A stretch of DNA of 64,000 nucleotides from an uncultured Duodenibacillus sp. (GTDB lineage Bacteria; Pseudomonadota; Gammaproteobacteria; Burkholderiales; Burkholderiaceae_F): assembly GCA_944390145.1 (NCBI GenBank), contig CALXOY010000086.1, positions 41,865 through 105,864 on the forward strand. The letters run 5' to 3'. Under the pieces are notes generated by a model, which was not told the DNA's origin, did not search any database, and saw only the letters and a program-made list of their open reading frames with translations. This document shows, piece by piece, positions 45,068-52,116 of this stretch (within the stretch, counting starts at the first letter, position 1; each line of letters starts with the position of its first letter). A program made the position numbers and the translations under genes.

Positions 45068-46198
45068 TCAGGCCGCAGGCAGTCCGCGGCGGCTGCGAAA
45101 GTGCAGTGAAGAGCCGTAGCGGTGCCGGCCGATCTCGCGGCCGGTCACTGCCACGAGTTCTTTTTCGAGCTCGACATTGCTGTCGGGCTCTGCCTCCGTC
45201 CCCTGTTTATTGTCATAGAGCTGGTAGCTTGCCCGCGTGCGCTGGGGCGTGACGTTGGGCATCATCACGTTGCAGCCCGAGAGAACGCCGAGCGACCGAC
45301 CTCCGGGCACCAGCGTCTCAAGCGCCGTTGCGGCGGCGATGTTGACCGTGGGAAGCGCCAAGCGCGTGGCGGCAAGCATGTTGCGGGTGAGCGTCAGGAG
45401 CACGTCTTTCTGCATCATGCCGTCTTCAACCATGGCCCCGCCGTGGCTTACAAGATAGGGCCCCATGCCGAGCATGTCGACGTCCAGGGACTCAAAGGTG
45501 CGGATGTCGCGCACAAGATCCGCAAGGCTTTGCCCGGGGATGCCGATCATCACGCCGGTGCCGACTTGGTAGCCGAGCTTTCGGAGCAGCGCCAGGGACT
45601 GCAGGCGGGCTTCCCAGGTTTTTTGTGCCCCGCCTTGGCCTGAGTGCAGATAGCGGAAAAGCGGTAGGTTGCTTGTTTCAATGCGCAGCAGATAGCGCAG
45701 GGCATTGCGGTTGCCGCTTGCCTGCGCCCAGCGCTCATAAGTCTCCTCGGTTTGCTCGCCAAAGCTCAGCGTCATGCCGCAGCCTTCGGCAATGCCTTCC
45801 TCCACGCTCATGCGGTGAATGCGCACAAGCGCCTCCTCGACAAACGACACGAACTTTTCATCGGTGCGCTCTCCGGCCTGAAGCGCCACGGAGCCGTAGC
45901 CGGCGCGCACGGCGTAGCGGGCGGCCTCCACGATTTCGTCGAGCGTGAGCGTGTAGCGCTGGGCGGCGTGGTTGCCCTTGCGGATGCCGCAGTAGCGGCA
46001 GTCGTAGATGCAGTAGTTGCTGATTTCAATGAGGCCGCGAAACCACAATGCATTGCCGTGCACCCGTGTTGTGCGGTCGTAGGCTTCCCGCCACAGCCGC
46101 GAGCAAAGGGCGGGCTCTGTCAAGGACAGAAACGCCAGCAGATCCTCGTCGCTGAAGGTTTCCTGAGAGAGTGTGTTTTCAAGGGTCTGAAGGTTCAT
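45068..46198 (-). CDS. hydE: [FeFe] hydrogenase maturase, radical SAM HydE
   Basis: 376 aa. The radical-SAM cluster motif is ISNYCIYDCRYCGI (CxxxCxxC), followed by the HydE/BioB-like TIM-barrel (YGSVALQAGER, IGIPGQSLADLVRDI). HydE works with HydG and HydF to build the diiron subcluster of the H-cluster. The ATG at 46198 is where similarity starts (MNLQTLENTL); upstream codons lack homology. It lies 20 nt downstream of hydF on the same strand and is convergent, 4 nt away, with the fusion gene. Confidence 0.92.
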   Translation of the reverse strand: MNLQTLENTLSQETFSDEDLLAFLSLTEPALCSRLWREAYDRTTRVHGNALWFRGLIEISNYCIYDCRYCGIRKGNHAAQRYTLTLDEIVEAARYAVRAGYGSVALQAGERTDEKFVSFVEEALVRIHRMSVEEGIAEGCGMTLSFGEQTEETYERWAQASGNRNALRYLLRIETSNLPLFRYLHSGQGGAQKTWEARLQSLALLRKLGYQVGTGVMIGIPGQSLADLVRDIRTFESLDVDMLGMGPYLVSHGGAMVEDGMMQKDVLLTLTRNMLAATRLALPTVNIAAATALETLVPGGRSLGVLSGCNVMMPNVTPQRTRASYQLYDNKQGTEAEPDSNVELEKELVAVTGREIGRHRYGSSLHFRSRRGLPAA

Positions 46199-46218
46199 TG
46201 GCCTGGCTCTTTGCAGTT

Positions 46219-47508
46219 TTAACGACGGTCTTTTCGGGCGTATTTCTTGTGCGCTTCGCGAAATGCTGCAAGAGCCTCGGGGTGCAGCTCGAGAGCGCGT
46301 TCGAGCACGCCTTGCAGGTGGCTGATGGCAACGCCGTAGTTGGTCATGGGGACGTTCTGGCGGCAAGCCTGCGCCAGGCGCGTGAGCATGTGCCTGCGGG
46401 TGACCACGCAGCCGCCGCACTGCAAAATGAGCTTGTAGGGCGTCAAATCCACGGGGAAATCCTTGCCGACCACGACCGTGATGTCCAGCTCGCCGCCCAC
46501 TTTTCTGGCCAGCCAGCGCGGCAGCTTCTTGCGGCCGATGTCGTCGGGCTGCGGATGATGCGAGCAGGTTTCGCAGATCATCACCTTGTCGCCGGGCTTG
46601 AGAAAGTCGATCATGGCTGCGCCGCGGGCCATTTCCGTGAGGTTGGACTTGCAGGCTGCCATCTGAATGGAAAAGGTGGTGACCGGAATGCCGGGCGGCG
46701 TTTGACGGGCCACCGACTCCACGACCTGGCTGTCGGTGATGACGAAGGCCGGAGGCTCTTTTTCATTGGCAATGGCTTCGGCCAGCCGGTTTTCCCGCAC
46801 GACGATGCACTTGGCGTCGGCGTCGAGCACTTCGCGGATGGCCTGCACCTGCGGCAGGATGAGGCGTCCCTTGGGCGCTCCGGTGTCAATCGGGGTCACC
46901 AGAAGGACGGTGTCGCCCGGGTGCACAAGACTGCCCATCAACGGCAGGTCCGGCTCCACGGACTTCTGCACCAGATTGACGATGGCTTTGCGCAGTTCGT
47001 CAATGCCCTCCCGGCGGCTGGCGCAGACGCTCACCGGTTCAAAACCGAGCGTGCGGACCTTTTCAACGGCTGCGGCATGCTCGGACGCAGAGGCAAGATC
47101 AACTTTATTGAGAACAATGACGGCGGGCGTGGCGGTTTTGGAAACCGTGTCAATCAGCTCGAGTTCGTCGGCCTGCAGCCCCTTGGCGTCGCAGACGATG
47201 AGCGCGACATCCACCCAGCCCAGCACGGAAAGCGTGCGTTCGGTGCGCAGACTGCCGAGTTCGCCCACATCGTCGACGCCAGCGGTGTCGATAAAGACAA
47301 CGGGGCCGATCGGAGCCAGTTCACAGGCTTTTTCCACCGGGTCGGTCGTGGTGCCGGGGATGTCGCTCACGATGGCGATTCTCTGATTGGTCAGAGCATT
47401 GATGAGCGAACTTTTTCCGGCATTGCGGCGGCCGAAAAGACCGATGTGCAGCCGCAATCCCTTGGGGGTTTGAGTGCGAGAGGCAATGCCTGTAACCGGA
47501 GCTGACAT
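46219..47508 (-). CDS. hydF: [FeFe] hydrogenase maturation GTPase HydF
   Basis: 429 aa. The N-terminal Era/MnmE-like GTPase domain has G1 FGRRNAGKSSLI, G3 DTAGVDD and G4 NKVD. It is followed by a dimerisation domain and a C-terminal cluster-binding domain with the conserved Cys set (CETCSHHP and ILQCGGCVVTRRHM). It is the scaffold that delivers the 2Fe subcluster to HydA. The ATG at 47508 matches the family N-terminus (RTQTPKGLRLHIGLFGRRN). A separate transcription unit from hydA is suggested by the terminator at 47588-47625. Confidence 0.93.
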   Translation of the reverse strand: MSAPVTGIASRTQTPKGLRLHIGLFGRRNAGKSSLINALTNQRIAIVSDIPGTTTDPVEKACELAPIGPVVFIDTAGVDDVGELGSLRTERTLSVLGWVDVALIVCDAKGLQADELELIDTVSKTATPAVIVLNKVDLASASEHAAAVEKVRTLGFEPVSVCASRREGIDELRKAIVNLVQKSVEPDLPLMGSLVHPGDTVLLVTPIDTGAPKGRLILPQVQAIREVLDADAKCIVVRENRLAEAIANEKEPPAFVITDSQVVESVARQTPPGIPVTTFSIQMAACKSNLTEMARGAAMIDFLKPGDKVMICETCSHHPQPDDIGRKKLPRWLARKVGGELDITVVVGKDFPVDLTPYKLILQCGGCVVTRRHMLTRLAQACRQNVPMTNYGVAISHLQGVLERALELHPEALAAFREAHKKYARKDRR

Positions 47509-47587
47509 AGTGTTCTTTGCTGAAAAATTGAAATTGAAAGGACGGGGAAGGAATGGACGGCTCAAGATTGTAGAGCCGCCGGACAGC

Positions 47588-47625
47588 AAAATCCCGCCCG
47601 AAGCGGTTTTCTGCAGCGGGCGGGA
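47588..47625 (-). terminator. Terminator of the hydA-hydB-cytochrome b operon
   Basis: TCCCGCCCG (47592-47600) pairs with CGGGCGGGA (47617-47625) over a 16-nt loop, and on the - strand four T residues follow. It separates the structural genes from hydF-hydE. Confidence 0.7.
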
Positions 47626-47679
47626 CTTCGGGGACGCGGCAGACCCGGAAAACCGGGCCTGCGGCATGCGCGGGGAGAA

Positions 47680-48354
47680 TTACTTCTCGATGTTGGTGCG
47701 CACGACGTCCTTTTCAAGCCACACGGGCGAGTGGTGCTCGGCAGCCTCCCAGCTGATGTCGCCGGTGCCGATGCGCCAGATGCCGAGGAAGTGCGACATC
47801 GACAGCAGGGCGAGCGGGATGTGGGCGCAAACCACCAGCACGGTGATGAAGAGCGAACCCCAGACGTGCAGGTGCCACATCGTGAGGAAGGCGTCCTTGC
47901 CGATGGACGGAGCGAAGACCCACAGCAGCCAGCCGGTGACGATGAGCATCACGATGGCAGCCATGAAGAGCAGGTAGGAAGCCTTCTGACCGGCGTTGTA
48001 GCGGCCCTGCGGGGTGACTTCAACAGGTCCCAGCGGGATGTGGAAGAAACGGCGCGGATAGCCGCCGAAGTTGCGGAACCAGAGGATCGTGTTCTTGTCC
48101 CAGGTCAGGCAGGCGTTCATCATCAGCGCAAAGCGCTCGGGGGCGAACATCAGGAAGCCCACGAGGTTGAGCGTAAAGACAATGCCCAGGCCGATGTGCC
48201 AGGCCATGAGATTTTCACCCGTGGCGGCTTCCGGCTCGCACAGGTAGACGATGCCGCCGGTGATGACGAGCGCAAACCAAAGAATCGCGTTGAGTCCGTG
48301 GAAGACCTTGTCGGCGACGTGGAAGCGCAAGATGCGGTCGTTGTTATTGGCCAT
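47680..48354 (-). CDS. Membrane b-type cytochrome of the hydrogenase
   Basis: 224 aa with four transmembrane helices (about 20-40, 52-72, 120-140, 160-185) and His residues in HVADKVFHGLNAILW, NLMAWHIGLG and MWHLHVWGS, which fit the diheme cytochrome b fold of Ni,Fe-hydrogenases and formate dehydrogenase-N gamma subunits. It should anchor the periplasmic hydrogenase and pass electrons to or from quinone. It starts 18 nt after hydB. Pairing this membrane anchor with a HydAB-type [FeFe] enzyme differs from the soluble Desulfovibrio enzyme. Confidence 0.87.
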   Translation of the reverse strand: MANNNDRILRFHVADKVFHGLNAILWFALVITGGIVYLCEPEAATGENLMAWHIGLGIVFTLNLVGFLMFAPERFALMMNACLTWDKNTILWFRNFGGYPRRFFHIPLGPVEVTPQGRYNAGQKASYLLFMAAIVMLIVTGWLLWVFAPSIGKDAFLTMWHLHVWGSLFITVLVVCAHIPLALLSMSHFLGIWRIGTGDISWEAAEHHSPVWLEKDVVRTNIEK

Positions 48355-48372
48355 GATTGCGACCTCCTTACA

Positions 48373-48708
48373 TTAGTGGTGAGCGGCAAGCTGCGTACGC
48401 TGGAAGTAGTGCGTGTGCAGCAGACCGTACATGGTGTTGTCCATCGGGGCGGCGCCGAGATCAACGTAGATCTGGCGGACGACGGGGTTCTGATGCGAGC
48501 TCGTCAGGTTCATGGCCTGGCAGAGCTTGTCGTCGGCGTACAGGCCCTTCTGGCGGGCAAGCAGAACGCTGTTGCGGTTTGCGAGCAGATCGCCGACGGC
48601 CCAGCCGGTGGCACCGGCGGCGACAGCGCAAAGACCCACAACCTTAAACAGACCGCGGCGGCCGAGGATGACACTGGCCGGGCGTTCTTCAAACTGGTAA
48701 TTGGACAT
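48373..48708 (-). CDS. hydB: [FeFe] hydrogenase small subunit with Tat signal
   Basis: 111 aa. The N-terminal Tat signal RRGLFKVVG is followed by a hydrophobic stretch (CAVAAGATGWAVG). The mature part (RQKGLYADDKL, HQNPVVRQIYVDL, HYFQRT) matches the iron-hydrogenase small-subunit domain that wraps around HydA. HydA has no signal of its own, so it should be carried to the periplasm with this subunit. It starts 29 nt after hydA. Confidence 0.9.
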   Translation of the reverse strand: MSNYQFEERPASVILGRRGLFKVVGLCAVAAGATGWAVGDLLANRNSVLLARQKGLYADDKLCQAMNLTSSHQNPVVRQIYVDLGAAPMDNTMYGLLHTHYFQRTQLAAHH

Positions 48709-48737
48709 TTGTGTGTTCCTTTCAATCGGCTAAGAGG

Positions 48738-50096
48738 TTAGAGGCTCACGGGAAGCGGGAACAGGGGCTTGAGCCAGCCCGTGCCGGTGCCCTGAACAGG
48801 CTGACCGCCGCCGTTGACGCAGCCGCCCGGGCAGTTCATCACTTCGATGAAGTGCCAGCGGTTGGGGTTGCCGCGCAGCTGATCGAGCACGTATTTGAGG
48901 GACTGGCCGGCGCCGTTCACCACGCAGACGCGCAGCTCAAAGGTCTTGCCGTTGAGTTCGGGCAGGGCGAGCGGAATCTTGGCTTCGACGTAGGAGTTGT
49001 CGAGGCCTCGCACCGGAATGATGTCGGCGTTGTCGAGCTCCTTGCCCATCAGCACGCGGTAGGCCGTGCGCAGGGCGGCTTCCATCACGCCGCCGGAGCA
49101 GCCGAAGATGGTGCCGGCGCCCGTGTAGACGTCGAGGTTTTCACGCTTGCGCTCCTTGGGAAGCGTGAGCGGATTGATGTTGTGGCGGCGCAGCAGGTCG
49201 GCGATGTCGCGGGCCGTCAGAACGGCGTCGATGTCCGGGAAGCGCGGAGTGTCCGCGGGGATCGTGCCGGCTTTGATGTGATGACGCCAGGCGGTGTCCA
49301 TTTCCGGACGGCTTGCCTCAAAGATCTTGGCGGTGCAGGGCGTGACGGCCACAACCTTTACGTTGCGCGGATCGGTGTTGTAGAGGTGCTTCGGAGCCCA
49401 GACCTTGGCGAGCACGCCGCCCATCTGAATCGGGCTCTTGGCGGTGGAAAGGTGCGGGATGAAGTCGGCGTTGAAGGTTTCGCAGTTGCGGACCCAGGCC
49501 GGGCAGCAGCTCGTGAAGTGCGGCAGCGGGTGATGGGAGGCGCGTTCGAATTCGGGGCCGCGCTTGCCGAGCACCCAGTACTGGACCTTGCGGACGAACT
49601 CGGTGCCTTCCTCCATGATGGTCTGGTCGGCCGAGCTGTTGACGTCGTAGGTCTTGAAGCCGAGCTTCTCGAAGGCGTTCATCATCTGATCGGTCGAGAG
49701 GTCGCCGGGCTTGCCGCCGAACTCTTCGGCAATCGAGACGCGGACGGCCGGAGACGGATGGGCCACGACCACGTTGTTCTTGTCGGCGAGCATTTCGTCG
49801 ACGATGTCAACGAAGCTCATCTGCTCGATGGCGTTGAACGGGCAGCTGATCAGGCACTGGCCGCAGGTCAGGCAGCGCTGGTCGTCGATCTTGTGCTTGG
49901 AGCCGAGGTGGCCCTGGATGGCGTCGACCGGGCAGACCTTGCGGCAGGTGTCGCAGGCCTCGCACTTGTCTTCATTGATTTTGATGATGCCGCGCAACTC
50001 GCCTTTGCGGATGTTGCCGACAAAATCGGGACCGTTCAGACCGAAGGAATCAGCCGTCGGCTTGAAGGTCGTGATCTTGATGGTTTTTGCACTCAT
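48738..50096 (-). CDS. hydA: Periplasmic [FeFe] hydrogenase large subunit
   Basis: 452 aa. Two [4Fe-4S] ferredoxin motifs (Cys45/48/51/55 and Cys75/78/81/85) precede the H-cluster domain. The three H-cluster motifs are TSCCPAWV (Cys197, Cys198), TPCTAKIFE (Cys254) and EVMNCPGGCVNGGGQP (Cys422, Cys426). All cluster Cys are kept, but the Met usual before PC is Thr and the Ala usual after M in the third motif is Asn. Two-cluster architecture plus a separate small subunit matches Desulfovibrio HydAB. AGGAG lies 10 nt before the ATG. It catalyses reversible H2 oxidation; with the b cytochrome, quinone-linked uptake is likely (inference). Confidence 0.94.
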   Translation of the reverse strand: MSAKTIKITTFKPTADSFGLNGPDFVGNIRKGELRGIIKINEDKCEACDTCRKVCPVDAIQGHLGSKHKIDDQRCLTCGQCLISCPFNAIEQMSFVDIVDEMLADKNNVVVAHPSPAVRVSIAEEFGGKPGDLSTDQMMNAFEKLGFKTYDVNSSADQTIMEEGTEFVRKVQYWVLGKRGPEFERASHHPLPHFTSCCPAWVRNCETFNADFIPHLSTAKSPIQMGGVLAKVWAPKHLYNTDPRNVKVVAVTPCTAKIFEASRPEMDTAWRHHIKAGTIPADTPRFPDIDAVLTARDIADLLRRHNINPLTLPKERKRENLDVYTGAGTIFGCSGGVMEAALRTAYRVLMGKELDNADIIPVRGLDNSYVEAKIPLALPELNGKTFELRVCVVNGAGQSLKYVLDQLRGNPNRWHFIEVMNCPGGCVNGGGQPVQGTGTGWLKPLFPLPVSL

Positions 50097-50366
50097 CTTA
50101 AGGGATCTCCTGTTTTCTTATAAAGGGCGTCCGCTCTGATGCAGAGGTTTGGGAGCGCCTCTTCGGCCGATGCCTCAAGCCGAAACAGACCCGTCCGCGG
50201 CAGTTCGAAAGACTGTCCCGGACAAAATGCGTATTAACGAAGAGTGGGGTCGTGCGGCCATGGATGAGAGCTCAAATAGACGGCTTCGAGCTCCGGCACC
50301 CGCGCGGGGACGATTTTATAGGCAACAGTCCGGAAAAACTAGGCATTTCAGGGGGTAATGCGCAGG
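50097..50366 (-). promoter_or_regulatory. Near leader of the hydA operon
   Basis: No gene is seen in this stretch. On the - strand a TATAAAAT (about 50320-50313) could be a -10 element for a leader of about 210 nt, and a TATAAG near 50122 is another option; neither has a good -35. The ribosome site of hydA (AGGAG) lies at its end. Confidence 0.3.
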
Positions 50367-50403
50367 AAAAAGGATGGACTCGAACCCCCGAATGGTCTCA
50401 TCC
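50367..50403 (-). terminator. Terminator-like hairpin in the hydA upstream region
   Basis: On the - strand GGATG-A-GAC pairs with GTC-CATCC (one bulged A), stem between 50403 and 50372, and five T residues follow at 50371-50367. It could end a short transcript begun near 50563. The inner GGTTCGAGTCC resembles a tRNA T-arm, but no tRNA fold is possible. Confidence 0.45.
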
Positions 50404-50547
50404 GAATTTTTTGATCCAACGCAAACCCTTAACTCTTTTGGGGGAGGAAAGATGTAAAAATCCTTTGAAAACAAAGAGATACGGTTTTCTGAGGAGGTTG
50501 GGATGCAAAATGCAGCATCAAAAGCCGTGCCGGACAGAAACGGTTGA

Positions 50548-50563
50548 TACTCCTTAGGGAGTA
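50548..50563. promoter_or_regulatory. NarL/NarP-like 7-2-7 palindrome
   Basis: TACTCCTTAGGGAGTA is an inverted repeat of the NarL/NarP heptamer type (consensus TACYYMT, two copies head to head, 2-bp spacer). The first heptamer matches fully and the second at six of seven positions. It lies near the start point of a possible - strand promoter. No NarL-type regulator is in the window. Confidence 0.35.
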
Positions 50564-50619
50564 AATTGGATTAAGACGAAAGTATTGGTTGGCACAATCA
50601 GGGACAACTCTGCAGAAGT

Positions 50620-50633
50620 TTGATCAAAGTCAA
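50620..50633. promoter_or_regulatory. FNR-like box
   Basis: TTGATCAAAGTCAA matches the FNR consensus TTGAT-N4-ATCAA at nine of ten defined positions. It lies 524 bp upstream of hydA and about 63 bp before a possible start point (weak -10 CTTAAT at 50575-50570 on the - strand). Anaerobic control of the hydrogenase region is plausible. Confidence 0.5.
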
Positions 50634-50694
50634 ATTCAGTGCAAAGTCCTGCAAGGAGGGACCCGGACGGCCGCCCGGAGAAAAGAGTCTGCAA

Positions 50695-52035
50695 TCAGCA
50701 GTCGATGTCGCGCAGGGGCTTTCTTAATTCCGCACGTACATTGTCCATGCCGGAGTAAAAGGCCTTCATCATGACCAAGCCGAGGAATTTGCCCGCATCG
50801 GTGACGATCAGGTTGTCTGGGTCGTCCGGATTTTCCTTGATGGCGCCTGCCAGGCGCAGGCCGAGCATTTCCTTGAAGAGCGCGCGGTCGAGATTGACGC
50901 CGTACACGTCGCGGAAGTATTTGCGCGAAAGGCGCGCCGAGAAGATGCCCAGCAGCAGCCGGTACTGCAGCACGGCATGCTTGTCGAACGTTCTGCGGCG
51001 TTCGACGCCGGTCTTGCCCTCGTTGATGCGCTCGTGATAACGCCTCAAGCTGAAGGTGTTGACATAAAGGTTGTTGCCCAAAAACGAGAACGCACCGGAG
51101 CCGACGCCGAGATACTCGTCATGGTCGACCACGTATTCATCAAAACCTTCGTCGTGCGTGCGGCCAAAGGTCCAGCTGGTGAGCTGACGGTAGTGGCTGC
51201 CGAGCGTATTCATGATGATGGAGTACTGGTCGGCAAGCTCAATGCCCTTGGCAGCGATCGTCTGCTTGACGCTCTTGCGCGTCTGACTGGTGACCATCAG
51301 CGGATAGGTCGTGATCTGGCGCGGATTGAGTTTGACAATCAGGTCCATGTCGCGCTGCAGCATGTCGAGATCCTGCCCGCGGAATCCAAACATCATGTCG
51401 ACGTTGGTGGTGGGAAAGAGCTCGATGGCTTCCTGCAGACGCTCATAGATGAGCGCGCCCGAACCGAATTTGTCGTAGCGGTCGGTGAGCTTGAGGATGT
51501 CGTCGTTAAAGCTCTGCACACCGATGCTCATGCGGTCGACCAGTCCCTTGAGATTGCGGAAGGTGGGCGTGGCGATCTGCAGCGGATCGGTTTCGCAAGA
51601 CACCTCCTTGATGCCGGGAAAGAGCTTGCGGGCGTGTTCAATTGTCTGAATCAGCTCTTCTTCAATGATCGTGGTGGTGCCGCCGCCGATGTACATGCTG
51701 GTGAAGTCGTAGCCCAGCGCCTTGACGTAGTCCATCTCCTTGCGCAGGTTGACGAAGTACTCGCGCGCCTTGTGCTCCTTGAAAAGGAACCGGTGGAAGG
51801 TGCAGTACGTGCAAAGTGTCTTGCAGAACGGGATGTGGGCGTAAAGCAGGTACTGATGCCCGGGCTGCGGTTCGGGCGGACGGTCCAGAACCACGGGGTC
51901 GCAGTTGAGGTACCTGTCGATGTAGTACTGCATGATCCGGTCGGTGCAGTGGATCATCCAGTTGGGCATCAACTTGCCGATTCGGGCCTGAGGCTGTTCA
52001 TTCATAGATTTGAAGAAAGCGAAAATAGACTGCAT
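50695..52035 (-). CDS. HemN/HemW-like radical SAM protein
   Basis: 446 aa. The radical-SAM motif is HIPFCKTLCTYCTF (CxxxCxxC) and the GGG motif MYIGGGTTT follows, as in coproporphyrinogen III dehydrogenase relatives; the C-terminal HemN domain is present (YLGVGSGAFSFLGN). Family members include HemN (heme synthesis), HemW (heme chaperone) and heme-degrading ChuW/HutW; which applies here is not decided by the sequence. It is next to the hydrogenase genes but ends 600 bp upstream of them. The first ATG overlaps a 25-bp inverted repeat; an ATG ten codons later is an alternative start. Confidence 0.8.
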   Translation of the reverse strand: MQSIFAFFKSMNEQPQARIGKLMPNWMIHCTDRIMQYYIDRYLNCDPVVLDRPPEPQPGHQYLLYAHIPFCKTLCTYCTFHRFLFKEHKAREYFVNLRKEMDYVKALGYDFTSMYIGGGTTTIIEEELIQTIEHARKLFPGIKEVSCETDPLQIATPTFRNLKGLVDRMSIGVQSFNDDILKLTDRYDKFGSGALIYERLQEAIELFPTTNVDMMFGFRGQDLDMLQRDMDLIVKLNPRQITTYPLMVTSQTRKSVKQTIAAKGIELADQYSIIMNTLGSHYRQLTSWTFGRTHDEGFDEYVVDHDEYLGVGSGAFSFLGNNLYVNTFSLRRYHERINEGKTGVERRRTFDKHAVLQYRLLLGIFSARLSRKYFRDVYGVNLDRALFKEMLGLRLAGAIKENPDDPDNLIVTDAGKFLGLVMMKAFYSGMDNVRAELRKPLRDIDC

Positions 52036-52052
52036 GCGTGCATCATGCAGTC
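52028..52052. repeat. Inverted repeat over the HemN-like start codon
   Basis: GACTGCATG (52028-52036) and CATGCAGTC (52044-52052) are exact reverse complements around a 7-nt centre. The ATG of the HemN-like gene (52035-52033) lies inside the left arm, so the repeat could be an operator or, in RNA, a hairpin masking the start. Confidence 0.55.
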
Positions 52053-52116
52053 AGGAACGAAAAAATGTGCGTGCAATTGTACGGACAAACGATTCAACCG
52101 TGCTTAAGGTGGGATT

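Noticed and set aside
50367-50403. tRNA-like T-arm (GGTTCGAGTCC on the - strand)
   Set aside because: No acceptor stem, D-arm or anticodon arm can be formed around it and no CCA end follows; the segment is better explained as part of a terminator-like hairpin.
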